A stretch of DNA of 64,000 bases from Gordonia terrae (GCF_001698225.1 NZ_CP016594.1:1860001-1924000), one strand, 5' to 3'. Positions 10,375 to 19,573 are shown, counted from the first letter of the stretch. A program made the numbers and translations. Notes: generated by a model not told the origin, from the letters alone.

Positions 10375-10938
10375 TCAGGAGTCGACGGTCACCTGCTCGA
10401 AGGTCAGCCGTTCCGGTGCTTCGCGGCCGGCGAAGACCTGACGATTCGAGAAGCCGCCGGTCCAGAAGTCGTACAGGTACGAGACCAGACCGCCGCGGTG
10501 GTAGTCGCAGACCATGACGCCGTCGGTGACCAGGACCGGCCACCCGTCGGGGTCGTCGCCCGTCCGGTGCCAGTAACCCGAGTCGCCGTCGGTGGAACGC
10601 CCCCATCCGAAGAAGGAGCCGCCGGCCAGATCGACGGCCGTGTCGGTGCCGTCGTCATGAGCCCAGGTCACGATGCTCAGGTCCTCGAGGAGCGGCTCGA
10701 GTTCGGCCACCGCGCGGCGGCCCTCCTCCTCGACCGGCGCGTCGGGCCAGGGGAGTCCGGTCCACACGAGGAAGTCGTCGCAGAAGACTCCGGGTCCGTA
10801 GGTGTCGGCGAGTGCCTTGTAGTCGGTCGGCAATCGGAATCCCAGTCGCCGTTCGGTGGGCCCCCAGTCGATCGTCGCCGGGCGTGCCGCCGGTGGCGGG
10901 ATCAGCGCGATCAGATCATCGATGGTGTGCTTCGGCAT
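10375..10938 (-). CDS. SMI1/KNR4-family protein, probable immunity partner
   Basis: This 187-residue protein shows the SMI1/KNR4 fold signature: an N-terminal WGPTERRLGFRLPTDYKALADTYGPG, an aromatic-rich core (FFGWGRSTDGDSGYWHRTG) and a late FWTGGFSNRQVF. The SMI1 superfamily is a major class of immunity proteins in bacterial polymorphic toxin systems. It begins 6 bp after the stop of the secreted nuclease gene on the same strand, with a GAGGTGA ribosome site overlapping that stop. Context therefore suggests it protects the producer from that nuclease. There is no signal peptide, consistent with a cytoplasmic antidote. The immunity role is inferred. Confidence 0.75.
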   Translation of the reverse strand: MPKHTIDDLIALIPPPAARPATIDWGPTERRLGFRLPTDYKALADTYGPGVFCDDFLVWTGLPWPDAPVEEEGRRAVAELEPLLEDLSIVTWAHDDGTDTAVDLAGGSFFGWGRSTDGDSGYWHRTGDDPDGWPVLVTDGVMVCDYHRGGLVSYLYDFWTGGFSNRQVFAGREAPERLTFEQVTVDS

Positions 10939-10943
10939 GGTGG

Positions 10944-11837
10944 TCACCTCACGTTCGGGATGATCTCGAAATGAGCGATACCGCCCCGGACGCCGAATGC
11001 GCCGACGGCGATGTCGGTGGGCGGACGGCTGTACCCGTTCCCGTAGATCGGGGTCACACTGTAGTGGACGGCTTCGCCCCTTGCGACGACACGAGCGATG
11101 CGATTCTCGAGGACCCGCATGCGGGTGTTGGCCGCATTGCTCAGGGCCACGATGTTCCGGGCGTCGCCGCCGAGACCGCCGAGCCGGTTGGCGAGCAGGT
11201 GTCCGCGTTCCAGGCCCGGCCGGTAACCCGGCGGAGTGACGGAGCGCGTACTCGGAGTGCCGGTCCGCAGCATGTTCGGAGTGATGGCGGCGTTCATACC
11301 GGTCGCCGCGCGACCCTGCATCCGTGTCAGGTTGACTTCGCCGCCGTCTCGGAATCGGGTGGTCCGCGTGAGGGTCGTCCGGTCGGTGCGGTCGCTCGAG
11401 ATCTTGTCGTTGTACGGGTAGCGCTGTGGCGCCGGGTAACCCGGCGTCGGATTGGTGACCGACGGCGCCGGGGTGCCCGGCCGCTGCGGCGGTGGGGGAG
11501 TGCTCGGCCGGTGCGGACCGCCGGAGCCGGGGCCCATTCCCCGCAGGTGTACGCGGCACCCGTTGGCCCAGGCGACGAGAGCCGCACGTTCGGTGTTCAG
11601 TCGATTGGCCTCGGCCTGGTAGGCGGTGGCCTGTAGTTGTTGCTCCGGAATCCGGAACTGTCTCGGCTTGGAGTTGTGCGCCGCGATGCGAGCGTTCAGT
11701 GACCGGGCCTCGGCATTTCCCTGCGCGATGTCGCGGTCACTGCATCCGGTCGGTACCGCATTCGCCGCATGGACCGGCGTGACAAGTGCGACGACGAGAA
11801 AGAGGGCGATCATCGCCCCACGCATCAATATCTTCAT
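10944..11837 (-). CDS. Secreted DNA/RNA non-specific endonuclease domain protein (candidate toxin)
   Basis: This 297-residue protein has a Sec signal peptide (hydrophobic residues about 8-22 ending in HAANA) and an N-terminal helical region with NAEARSLNARIAAHN. A proline-rich linker follows near residues 110-155 (STPPPPQRPGTPAP), then a C-terminal nuclease-like domain. The last contains GLERGHLLANRLGG and ARNIVALSNAAN, which match the RGH-type catalytic His and following Asn of the DNA/RNA non-specific endonuclease (Endonuclea_NS_2-like) superfamily. The start ATG 11837 follows GGGGGAAC. Secreted nuclease followed by an SMI1-type gene is the layout of a toxin-immunity pair, but a nutritional nuclease is the alternative. 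Confidence 0.75.
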   Translation of the reverse strand: MKILMRGAMIALFLVVALVTPVHAANAVPTGCSDRDIAQGNAEARSLNARIAAHNSKPRQFRIPEQQLQATAYQAEANRLNTERAALVAWANGCRVHLRGMGPGSGGPHRPSTPPPPQRPGTPAPSVTNPTPGYPAPQRYPYNDKISSDRTDRTTLTRTTRFRDGGEVNLTRMQGRAATGMNAAITPNMLRTGTPSTRSVTPPGYRPGLERGHLLANRLGGLGGDARNIVALSNAANTRMRVLENRIARVVARGEAVHYSVTPIYGNGYSRPPTDIAVGAFGVRGGIAHFEIIPNVR

Positions 11838-12067
11838 CTGTTCCCCCGACGGGTCGTCCTGATTGGTCTCGATGGGCCGCAACGGACTCGGAAGGTCCCG
11901 AGAGTCGTTCGGTACCACCGGCAGTCATGTAACCGTGGGGATCGGAGCGGTGTCCACGCACGTATTCGGCTGAACGGCCATGCGTTTGATCGACGCGGAT
12001 CGGGTCGACGAACGTGGACGGCCGCCGGAAACGGCGACTCGAGACGGCGAGAACGCCCGGCCGTGAG

Positions 12068-12141
12068 TGCCCCCAGTCGGACTCGAACCGACACTGTGCC
12101 GATTTTAAGTCGGCTGCCTCTGCCAATTGGGCTATGGGGGC
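12068..12141 (-). tRNA. tRNA with anticodon UAA (Leu by codon)
   Basis: The 74-nt cloverleaf on the minus strand has acceptor GCCCCCA/TGGGGGC, D arm GCCC...GGC, and anticodon stem GCCGA/TCGGC with loop CTTAAAA giving anticodon TAA. The variable loop is only ACAGT, and the T arm is GTCGG-TTCGAGT-CCGAC. CCA is not encoded. The anticodon reads UUA (Leu), yet leucine tRNAs normally have a long variable arm, which is absent. A TATGCT hexamer about 32 bp upstream could be its -10 element. Confidence 0.9.
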
Positions 12142-12223
12142 GCAGGGTCCGCGCGACGACGGTGCCCCTGGTGAGCATAGTCAGCCGGCGCCGTGGCGGC
12201 TGTCCTGTGGTCCGGCGTCGCCA

Positions 12224-12286
12224 CCGCCAGACCTCAACTCGACCGCCAGACTTCGACCGACGTCTGCCGGTCGAGTCGAAGTCTGG
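12224..12286. repeat. Dispersed palindromic repeat, copy A (degenerate)
   Basis: Nested inverted repeats are present: CCAGACTTCGAC (12246-12257) with GTCGAAGTCTGG (12275-12286), and CTCGACCG (12238-12245) with CGGTCGAG (12268-12275). The left part CAGACCTCAACTCGAC recurs in inverted orientation in the element at 31237-31288. It lies in the non-coding gap between the tRNA and the MpaB gene. Confidence 0.65.
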
Positions 12287-12334
12287 GAGTCGAAGCATCC
12301 TTGACCGGCCTCGAAGCCGGGGCCATCATGGGGC

Positions 12335-13573
12335 ATGGACGCGGCAGCGGTGACCGGGGCACGCAATTGGGAGGCCGTCCGAGAACGGCATCCCGTTATC
12401 GTCGAGCGTCTCGAGGCGGGTCTGATGCAGGGCGACCCGCTTGCCGACGCGGTGATCGCCGAGGCCCGGGAGCGGGGCATCTCGTTCTCCACCCTGGTCA
12501 CGCTGCTGGAAGAGCGCGACGCCGACACGGCATCCGATCCCGACCATCTCGAGATGCCGGTTTCGATGGTGCATCTGCTGCAGGTCGCGAGCACCCCACC
12601 GCCGTGGTTCGATGCCGCCTGGGCCGAGGCCGGCGCCCGCGCGTGGTGGCGCTTCGGGACCCTGCAGTCGTCGACGCTGTACCAGTCGCTGATCTACGGG
12701 TTCAAGGCCCAGGGTTTCGTCCGTCCGCTCGTCGCCACGGGCCGACTGGGATCGGGGACTCGAGATCGGGTCGAGTCGACGGCGCGCTGGGTCGCCGACG
12801 CGACGGCTCCCGGTTCGATGCTCCCGGGTCGTCCCGGTTGGGTTGCGACACTGCGTATTCGGCTCCTGCACGCCTACATCCGCGACATTCTGCGACACCC
12901 ACCCGGAGGAGGGGCGTCGGGACAGGACGGCCGGGGCTGGGACGAAGACGAGTGGGGCGCGCCGATCAACCAGACGTACTCGGTGATGACCATCTCGTGC
13001 GGCTTCCTGGCCCTACCCCTCGTCGTCGCACGAGATTTCGGCATCCACTACAGCAGCGCCGAGCGGGAGGCGATCACCCATCTCTGGCGCTGGATCGGCT
13101 GGGTCATCGGCGTCGATGACGACCTGCTGCCGCCGACGCATGACGCGGCCACTGAGTTGTTCGCTGTGGCAGGAGAATTCGAACTGCAACCCGACGACTC
13201 GGCCAAGGTCCTGATCAAGGCATTGCTCCGCGAGGGCTACGACCTCCCGCGCGTCGTGCACGGTGCCGCCCCGGTACCGGTACCCGGGCTGCTGGTCTCC
13301 GCGGTGGATGCGCTGACGCGGCCGCTGCTGATGTCGTCGTTCTCGGCCATCAGCACCCGGTGGGTGGAGCGGCCGGTCGCCCGGCGGATGGGTCTGCGCC
13401 GGACGCCGCTGCATCATCTCGTCGATGTCGCGCGTCCCGCCGTCCGGTTACGCGAGATCGTGCGGGCGACCGGACTGCTCGGATCGGAGTCGACGGTGAT
13501 CGAACGCGAACTGCGCACCGTCCGACGCGGACTGGGGATGCCGCAACCGGCAGAAGCGACCTTGACCGCCTAA
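12335..13573 (+). CDS. Oxygenase MpaB family protein (DUF2236)
   Basis: This 412-residue, mostly helical protein belongs to the MpaB/latex-clearing-protein-like group, heme-binding oxygenases such as fungal MpaB and rubber oxygenase Lcp. Family features are the long N-terminal extension, QSSTLYQSLIYGF, LRIRLLHAYIRD (Arg/His region associated with heme coordination) and HLWRWIGWVIGVDDDLLP. No signal peptide is apparent, so it is probably cytoplasmic or peripheral. The substrate cannot be inferred. The start ATG 12335 is used; no strong ribosome site precedes it. Confidence 0.82.
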   Translation: MDAAAVTGARNWEAVRERHPVIVERLEAGLMQGDPLADAVIAEARERGISFSTLVTLLEERDADTASDPDHLEMPVSMVHLLQVASTPPPWFDAAWAEAGARAWWRFGTLQSSTLYQSLIYGFKAQGFVRPLVATGRLGSGTRDRVESTARWVADATAPGSMLPGRPGWVATLRIRLLHAYIRDILRHPPGGGASGQDGRGWDEDEWGAPINQTYSVMTISCGFLALPLVVARDFGIHYSSAEREAITHLWRWIGWVIGVDDDLLPPTHDAATELFAVAGEFELQPDDSAKVLIKALLREGYDLPRVVHGAAPVPVPGLLVSAVDALTRPLLMSSFSAISTRWVERPVARRMGLRRTPLHHLVDVARPAVRLREIVRATGLLGSESTVIERELRTVRRGLGMPQPAEATLTA

Positions 13574-13631
13574 ATTACTGCTGATAACTTAACGCCGTAA
13601 AGTCGATCGACCGACGCGACGAGGGGTCCGC

Positions 13632-15905
13632 ATGCTGGTCAGAGTGACACGGCTGGTCATATCCATGCCCAAACGCGTGCTGCTGGGTGCGCTCATCCTG
13701 CTGGTGGTGTGCGGTGCGTACGGCGCCACCGCGGCCGAACACCTGCTCGCGGGTGGCTACAGCGACCCGAACTCGGGGTCGGCCCGAGCCGAGAAGGTCC
13801 TCGACGAGACGTTCAACCGGGGCGGGGTCCAGGTCGTCCTCAAGCTCGACGGGCCGGACGGCGTCGACATCTTGCGCGACCCGACGGCCCGAGCGGTCGG
13901 CGACGACATCGTCGCGGACCTGAACCGCAACCAGTACGTGCAGGACCAGATCCTGTCGGTGTGGGCCAATCCGGCGCTCGACTCCGCGCTGGTCAGTCGC
14001 GACCGGACGTCGACATTGATCATCGCGTCGCTCGACGGGGGCGAGGACTCGGCACCGGCCCACGCCGAGGAGATCGAAGACGCCTTGGCCGGTGTCCGGG
14101 ACGGGATCACCGTGCAGGTCGGTGGCCAGGGACTCGTCTTCGCGCAGGTCAACGAGCAGACCGCCGCGGACCTGCTCATCGCCGAGGCGATCGCGATCCC
14201 GATCACGTTCATCGTGTTGATCTTCATCTTCGGCGGGGTGCTCGCCGCGGCTGTCCCCGTCGGCATCGGCATCGTCTCGATCATCCTGACCTTCGCGCTC
14301 CTCCGGGTGATCGGATCGGTCACCGACGTCTCCGTGTTCGCACTGAACCTCACCACCGCACTGGGTCTCGCGCTCGCGATCGACTACACGCTGCTGATCC
14401 TCACGCGATACCGGGAAGAGGTCGAGCACGGCCTGAGCCGGCCCGACGCGATCGTCCGGACCCTGGCCACGGCCGGGCGGACCGTCGCCTTCTCCGCGGT
14501 GACCGTCGCCCTGTCGCTGAGCGCGCTCGTGCTGTTCCCGCAGTACTTCCTGCGGAGCTTCGCGTTCGCGGGCCTCGGCGTCGTGGTCGTGGCCGCGGTG
14601 TCGGCGCTCGTCCTGACGCCGGCCGTGCTCATGCTCCTCGGTGATCGCATCGACGCCCTCGACGCTCGGAAGCCACTCCGACGCCTGCTGCGACTGCCGC
14701 CGGCTCGGCCCGTCGAACCCGAGGACACCTGGTGGTACCGGCTCGTGCAGTGGGTGCTGCGCCACGCACTGCCGGTCGCCGCGGTCGTGACGGTCTTCCT
14801 GCTGGTACTCGGCGCGCCGTTCCTGTCGATGAAGCTGGGGTTCCCCGACGACCGGGTGTTGCCCGAGTCGGCGAGCGCACACGCGATCCAGCAGGAGATC
14901 CGCGACGACTACGAGGACGATCTGTCCGCAGCGGTCACCGTCGTCGTGCGCGGGCCCGTGGACGACGCGACCCTGGCCGCCTACACCCGCGCGCTGTCGA
15001 CGGTCGGCGACGTGAACTCCGCAGGGTCGTCGGCCGGCACCTTCGTCCGGGGTGCACCGGCCGCCCCCGGCAGTCCGGACGACAGCCGCGGCGACGTCCA
15101 CGTCCTGCAGGTCTCGACCGACCGCGACCCGATGAGTGAGTCGGGGATCGCCCAGCTCGACGAGCTGCGGGCGGTGCCGCAGCCGACGGGGACGGAGACC
15201 TTGTTCAGCGGGCTCGCCGCCGCCACCGACGACACCGTCGGGTCGATCTACGCGCATCTGCCGTGGGTGCTCGGCCTGATCGCGATCGCGACGTTCGTGC
15301 TGCTGTTCCTGTTCACCGGAAGCGTCGTTCTTCCCCTGAAGGCGCTCGTCCTCAACATCCTGTCGCTGTCGGCGACGTTCGGCGCGATGGTCTGGTTCTT
15401 CCAGGAGGGGCACCTCGGCGGACTGGGGACCACCGCCACCGGCACCCTCAGTGCGACCATGCCGGTGCTGCTGTTCTGCGTCGCGTTCGGCTTGTCGATG
15501 GATTACGAGGTGTTCCTCCTGGGACGGATTCGCGAGGAGTGGTTGCGATCGGACCGGACCCGCGCGGCCAGCGACCACGCGGTGGCCCTGGGCTTGGCGC
15601 GCACCGGGCGGGTCATCACGGCCGCGGCTCTGCTGATGAGCATCGTCTTCGCCGCCATCGCGGCGTCGGAGGTGTCGTTCATGCGGATGTTCGGGGTCGG
15701 CCTCACCCTTGCCGTCCTGATGGACGCGACGATCATCCGGATGTTCCTCGTCCCCGCGTTCATGCGCCTGGCCGGGCGGGCGAACTGGTGGGCGCCCGGT
15801 CCGCTGAGACGGCTGCACGATCGGATCGGACTGTCCGAGGAAGCCCCGGAGGTCGGGCATCCCGCCGAGAAACCGGCGCCCGACACCGCGCCGACGAGGG
15901 TCTGA
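13632..15905 (+). CDS. MMPL-family RND transporter
   Basis: This 757-residue transporter is of the MmpL type: one N-terminal membrane segment, a periplasmic domain (about 40-175), six segments, a central loop, then the same pattern repeated. The Asp-Tyr proton-relay pairs typical of MMPL proteins are visible in LAIDYTLLILTRYREE and LSMDYEVFLLGRIREEW. It probably exports a lipid or hydrophobic compound. ATG 13632 follows GAGGGG. The AT-richer gap at 13574-13600 upstream could hold the operator for the TetR gene that follows 55 bp downstream. Confidence 0.9.
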   Translation: MLVRVTRLVISMPKRVLLGALILLVVCGAYGATAAEHLLAGGYSDPNSGSARAEKVLDETFNRGGVQVVLKLDGPDGVDILRDPTARAVGDDIVADLNRNQYVQDQILSVWANPALDSALVSRDRTSTLIIASLDGGEDSAPAHAEEIEDALAGVRDGITVQVGGQGLVFAQVNEQTAADLLIAEAIAIPITFIVLIFIFGGVLAAAVPVGIGIVSIILTFALLRVIGSVTDVSVFALNLTTALGLALAIDYTLLILTRYREEVEHGLSRPDAIVRTLATAGRTVAFSAVTVALSLSALVLFPQYFLRSFAFAGLGVVVVAAVSALVLTPAVLMLLGDRIDALDARKPLRRLLRLPPARPVEPEDTWWYRLVQWVLRHALPVAAVVTVFLLVLGAPFLSMKLGFPDDRVLPESASAHAIQQEIRDDYEDDLSAAVTVVVRGPVDDATLAAYTRALSTVGDVNSAGSSAGTFVRGAPAAPGSPDDSRGDVHVLQVSTDRDPMSESGIAQLDELRAVPQPTGTETLFSGLAAATDDTVGSIYAHLPWVLGLIAIATFVLLFLFTGSVVLPLKALVLNILSLSATFGAMVWFFQEGHLGGLGTTATGTLSATMPVLLFCVAFGLSMDYEVFLLGRIREEWLRSDRTRAASDHAVALGLARTGRVITAAALLMSIVFAAIAASEVSFMRMFGVGLTLAVLMDATIIRMFLVPAFMRLAGRANWWAPGPLRRLHDRIGLSEEAPEVGHPAEKPAPDTAPTRV

Positions 15906-15960
15906 CACCGAATACCCCACAGAGGCGGATGAACGGCGGCAGGACAGGTTCAGGAGTGCA

Positions 15961-16647
15961 GTGACGACACGCAGACGAGCGAGATCACCACGCGGATCGG
16001 GGGAGATCCTCGCCGAGGAGATCATCGAGGCCGCCGGTGAGTTGCTGGTGGAGAACGGCGACGACACCGCGATGTCGATCCGCGCGGTCGCCAACCGTGT
16101 GGGGGTCACGCCGCCGTCGATCTATCTGCACTTCGCCGACAAGGAGGCGCTCCTCGACGCGGTGTGCGCTCGGTATTTCGAGCGCCTCGACGACGAGATG
16201 GCCGCCGCGTCGGAGGGCATCGACGACGCCTTCGAACGAGCGCTGAACCAGGGGATGGCGTACGTCCGATTCGCCGTCGCCACGCCGGTTCTCTATCGCG
16301 TGGCGTTCGGCAAACCCACTCCCGAAGGGCATCCGTCGAAGGTCGACGAGGTGCTCGCCGCCAGTGCGTACTCCAGGTTCGTCGCCACGGTGACCGAGCT
16401 GGCCGACCTCGGCGTGTTCGACCCCGCGGAGATCGCGGACATCGTCCTCGAGTTCTGGGCCGCGGCCCACGGCATCGCCTCGTTGATGCTCGCCAAACCG
16501 GGCCTCGCATGGGGCGACGACTTCGCGCGGGCGGAGTCCATGCTGACCGCGATGTTCCTCGGCCGGGCCGCGCTCGGGACCGGGGACGGCTCGGATCCGA
16601 CCGCCGTCCACGGCCGGTTACGGGCGCTGCGCGAGGGCGTGAACTGA
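15961..16647 (+). CDS. TetR-family transcriptional regulator
   Basis: This 228-residue regulator has the helix-turn-helix region IIEAAGELLVENGDD...RAVANRVGVTPPSIYLHFADKEAL near residues 20-65. The C-terminal half resembles the TetR_C (WHG-like) ligand domain. It starts at GTG 15961 after CAGGAG. It lies directly downstream of the MMPL gene in the same direction, so local control of that exporter is the simplest reading. Confidence 0.87.
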   Translation: MTTRRRARSPRGSGEILAEEIIEAAGELLVENGDDTAMSIRAVANRVGVTPPSIYLHFADKEALLDAVCARYFERLDDEMAAASEGIDDAFERALNQGMAYVRFAVATPVLYRVAFGKPTPEGHPSKVDEVLAASAYSRFVATVTELADLGVFDPAEIADIVLEFWAAAHGIASLMLAKPGLAWGDDFARAESMLTAMFLGRAALGTGDGSDPTAVHGRLRALREGVN

Positions 16648-16691
16648 CTCCGCGGCGGGTGTTCGACGACAGAAGAGTCAAGAGTCGGTAA

Positions 16692-16705
16692 AGTCGACGT
16701 CGACT
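16692..16705. promoter_or_regulatory. Perfect palindrome upstream of Bax-inhibitor gene
   Basis: AGTCGACGTCGACT is a perfect 14-bp palindrome, 87-100 bp before the start at 16792. It is a possible operator; no adjacent regulator is clearly tied to it, and GC-rich DNA gives such motifs by chance. Confidence 0.3.
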
Positions 16706-16791
16706 CGGTCGTTCCGCGTTCTCGTCAGGGAACTCACAGGAAAGGCCCGACGTTGAGACGGTATACATCCGTACCGATTAAGGAGCGCTTC

Positions 16792-17658
16792 GTGCGAGAA
16801 AGCAGCAATCCGGTGATGCGCGGCGTGGTCCGCGACAATCAGTCCGGGTACGCGGGTTTCGGGGCCGGCATGGCCGGCGCCGGCGCCGCGGTCAATCAAT
16901 ACGGTCAGGCCACTGACCCCTACACCCAGCCGGCACCGCCGGCCACCCGTCAGCTCACGATCGACGACGTCGTCACGAAGACCGCCATCACCCTCGGGGT
17001 GCTGACGGTGGCTGCCGTGGCCACCTACTTCGCGATCAGCAGCCGCGCCACCGAGGCCGCCCAGGCAGCTCTCGCCACGCCGCTCATGCTGGTCGGTGCC
17101 ATCGCCGGTCTCGTCCTCGTCCTGGTGGCGAGCTTCGGGCGCAAGCAGGACAACCCGGCCATCGTGCTGGCCTATGCCGCGTTCGAGGGCCTGTTCGTCG
17201 GCGCCATCTCGTTCGTCTTCGCGAACTGGGCCGTCGCCGGTGACACCTCGGCCGGAGCCCTGATCGGACAGGCTGTCCTCGGCACCTTCGGCGTGTTCTT
17301 CGGCATGCTGTTCGTGTACAAGGTCGGCGCGATCCGCGTGACGCCGCGTTTCACCCGCATGTTGTTCGCCGGCATGATCGGTGTCCTGGTCCTGATGCTC
17401 GGCAACCTGGTCATCGGCCTGTTCACCGGCGAGGCCGGGGTGCTCCGCGACGGCGGCCCGATCGCGATCATCTTCTCGCTGGTCTGCATCGCTCTCGCCG
17501 CGTTCAGCTTCCTGCTGGACTTCGACGCCGCCGATCGTCTGATCCGCGCCGGCGCACCCGACCGCGCCGCCTGGGGCGTCGCTCTCGGCCTGACCGTCAC
17601 CCTGGTCTGGCTCTACGTCGAGATCCTGCGCCTGCTGACCTACTTCAACTCCGACTAG
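16792..17658 (+). CDS. Bax inhibitor-1/YccA-like membrane protein
   Basis: This 288-residue protein has a Gly/Ala-rich N-terminal tail (NQSGYAGFGAGMAGAG) followed by about seven membrane segments. SFGRKQDNPAIVLAYAAFEG is highly characteristic of the actinobacterial BI-1-like family (compare M. tuberculosis Rv1072). GTG 16792 is chosen over the ATG at 16753 because of the AAGGAG site just upstream and because the family begins (V/M)RESSNPV. Family members are thought to act as Ca2+ leak channels, but the actinobacterial role is unknown. A strong terminator follows. Confidence 0.88.
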   Translation: MRESSNPVMRGVVRDNQSGYAGFGAGMAGAGAAVNQYGQATDPYTQPAPPATRQLTIDDVVTKTAITLGVLTVAAVATYFAISSRATEAAQAALATPLMLVGAIAGLVLVLVASFGRKQDNPAIVLAYAAFEGLFVGAISFVFANWAVAGDTSAGALIGQAVLGTFGVFFGMLFVYKVGAIRVTPRFTRMLFAGMIGVLVLMLGNLVIGLFTGEAGVLRDGGPIAIIFSLVCIALAAFSFLLDFDAADRLIRAGAPDRAAWGVALGLTVTLVWLYVEILRLLTYFNSD

Positions 17659-17672
17659 TCGTCCGTCGCCCG

Positions 17673-17701
17673 CGGCCCCGCACCTCCGAGGTGCGGGGCC
17701 G
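17673..17701 (+). terminator. Rho-independent-type terminator after the Bax-inhibitor gene
   Basis: A perfect 13-bp stem (CGGCCCCGCACCT / AGGTGCGGGGCCG) with loop CCG starts 15 bp after the stop. It lacks a T-tract, as is usual at this GC content. Confidence 0.75.
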
Positions 17702-17790
17702 CCGGCGTGTCCGGGCCGGATGGCGACAAACTGTGCCGCCCGATCGCGTTTGCGGGGGCCAACCCGCCGCAGCGGTTCTACCGTGCGGAC

Positions 17791-18351
17791 ATGGTGTTCT
17801 TTCTGATTCAGCTGGCGCTGATGATCATCGGCGCCGTGGTGCACATACTGGTGGACCGATCGGTGCGGCGACGCACTCTCGGCCGCGCAGCCGAACTCGT
17901 GCTGCTCTGGATTCTCGTACCCGGAGGTGCGTTCGGCATCCTCGCCGGCATCGGGCACGTCGGACCGAACGCGCCCGAGATCGCCGAAGGCATCGGACCG
18001 GATTTCATTCCGTCGATGTTCCAGTGGGAACTCGGGTGGAACGACATCGCCGTGGGCGTCCTCGGCGTGCTCTGCTTCCGCGTGGCCAACCGTGGCGGAT
18101 GGCTCGACGCCGCTGTCTGGGCGCTGGCGATCAGCTACGGCGGAGACCTCGCCGGGCACATCTCGCAGTACTACATCCACGACAACACCGCGACGAACAA
18201 CGTCTGGGCGATTCCCGCCGAGATCTACATCGTCGGCGCGGTCGTCATCGCATGGTTCGTCTACCGACGAACAACCCCCCGCAGCGTCGCGGTCCGAGGA
18301 CCTGACGCGGCGAGGGGTGTCGACGAGACGGAGACGACCTCGATCAGCTGA
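17791..18351 (+). CDS. Four-segment integral membrane protein (DUF6790-like)
   Basis: This 186-residue protein has about four to five hydrophobic segments. Conserved-looking polar spots between them (GIGHVGPNAPEIAEGIGP, FQWELGWNDIA, SYGGDLAGHISQYYIHDN) resemble the DUF6790 family of small actinobacterial membrane proteins; I am only moderately sure of that name. No function is known. ATG 17791 begins the first membrane segment; the longer frame from 17707 encodes nothing recognisable. It overlaps the end of the convergent thiolase gene by 8 nt. Confidence 0.65.
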   Translation: MVFFLIQLALMIIGAVVHILVDRSVRRRTLGRAAELVLLWILVPGGAFGILAGIGHVGPNAPEIAEGIGPDFIPSMFQWELGWNDIAVGVLGVLCFRVANRGGWLDAAVWALAISYGGDLAGHISQYYIHDNTATNNVWAIPAEIYIVGAVVIAWFVYRRTTPRSVAVRGPDAARGVDETETTSIS

Positions 18352-19567
18352 GGCGCTCCAGCACCATGGCCATACCCTGACCGCCGCCCACGCACATCGA
18401 CTCGATGCCGAAGGTTTTGTCGCGGGTACGAAGGTTGTTGAGCAGAGTGGTCGTGATGCGGGCGCCGGTCATTCCGAACGGGTGCCCGAGCGCGATCGCA
18501 CCGCCGGAGACGTTCAGCTTGTCGTGGTCGATACCGAGTTCGGCGGCCGACCCGAGGACCTGAACGGCGAACGCCTCGTTGATCTCGACGAGGTCGATGT
18601 CCGACAGCGACATCCCGGAGACCTTGAGCACCTTGCGAATCGCCTCGATCGGGCCGAGGCCCATGATCTCCGGTGACAGGCCGGTCGCCGCGGTGGCGAC
18701 CACGCGGGCGAGCGGCGTCAGGCCCAGTTCCTTCGCCTTGGTGTCGCTCATGATGACCAGCGCCGCGGCGCCGTCGTTCAGCGGGCACGCATTTCCCGCG
18801 GTGATGGTGCCGTCGGGGCGGAAGACCGGCTTGAGCTGTGAGATCTTCTCGTAGGTCGTGCCGGCGCGGGGGCCGTCGTCGGTGGTGACGAGGGAGCCGT
18901 CGGGAAGCGTGACCGGATCGATCTCGCGCTCGAAGAAGCCGGACTTGATGGCGTCCTCGGCGCGGTTCTGGCTCAGCACGCCCCAGCGGTCCTGGTCTTC
19001 GCGCGAGATGCCGGTGAACGACGCGACGTTCTCCGCGGTCTGGCCCATCGCGATGTACACGTCGGGGATGACGCCGTCCTTACGCGGATCGTGCCAGATC
19101 CCCGCATCGCCGGCAGCCGCCTTCTCGGTCCGGGCAATGGCGTCGTCGAAGAGCGGGTTCTTCGAGTTCGGCGCGCCGTCGGCGCCACCGGAGATCCCGA
19201 AGCTCGACACGCTCTCGACGCCGCCGGAGATGAGGACGTCGGCCTCGCCGGCCTTGATCGCGTGCAGTGCCATCCGGGTGGTCTGCAACGACGACGAGCA
19301 GTAGCGGTTCACCGTGACACCGGGGATGTGGTCGTGACCGAGCTCGACCGCGATGACCCGGGCGATGTTGTAGCCGCCCTGTCCGCCCGGCTGACCGATG
19401 CCCCAGTGGATGTCCTCGATCAGGGCGGGGTCGAGCTCGGGCACCTTGGCGAGAGCGGCTTCGACCATCTGGCGCGACAGTTCGTCGGGCCGGACGTCTT
19501 TGAGGGATCCCTTGGCGGCGCGGCCGATCGGGGAACGGGCATGGGCGACGATGACAGCTTCAGGCAT
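18344..19567 (-). CDS. fadA3: Acetyl-CoA acetyltransferase / beta-ketothiolase (FadA3-type)
   Basis: This 407-residue thiolase cleaves 3-ketoacyl-CoA with CoA in beta-oxidation. Nucleophile Cys is in [12 protein letters not shown] (about residue 93), His in [12 protein letters not shown], and the second Cys in [10 protein letters not shown] near the C-terminus; INEAFAVQ is also conserved. The protein closely resembles M. tuberculosis Rv1074c along its length from memory. The start ATG 19567 is preceded by a TAGTTT hexamer 6 nt upstream and an 18-bp operator-like palindrome (19584-19601), suggesting a TetR-controlled, possibly leaderless transcript. Confidence 0.93.
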   Translation of the reverse strand: MPEAVIVAHARSPIGRAAKGSLKDVRPDELSRQMVEAALAKVPELDPALIEDIHWGIGQPGGQGGYNIARVIAVELGHDHIPGVTVNRYCSSSLQTTRMALHAIKAGEADVLISGGVESVSSFGISGGADGAPNSKNPLFDDAIARTEKAAAGDAGIWHDPRKDGVIPDVYIAMGQTAENVASFTGISREDQDRWGVLSQNRAEDAIKSGFFEREIDPVTLPDGSLVTTDDGPRAGTTYEKISQLKPVFRPDGTITAGNACPLNDGAAALVIMSDTKAKELGLTPLARVVATAATGLSPEIMGLGPIEAIRKVLKVSGMSLSDIDLVEINEAFAVQVLGSAAELGIDHDKLNVSGGAIALGHPFGMTGARITTTLLNNLRTRDKTFGIESMCVGGGQGMAMVLERLS

Positions 19568-19573
19568 ACCTCA

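Noticed and set aside
12068..12286. tRNA plus nearby repeats as an attachment site for an integrated element
   Set aside because: No integrase, no duplicate tRNA end and no phage or plasmid genes on either side; the repeats resemble a REP-type element.
13575..16109. 844-codon minus-strand open frame across the MMPL gene
   Set aside because: Antisense shadow of the MMPL transporter with low-complexity, Arg/Glu/Gln-rich content and no recognisable motif.
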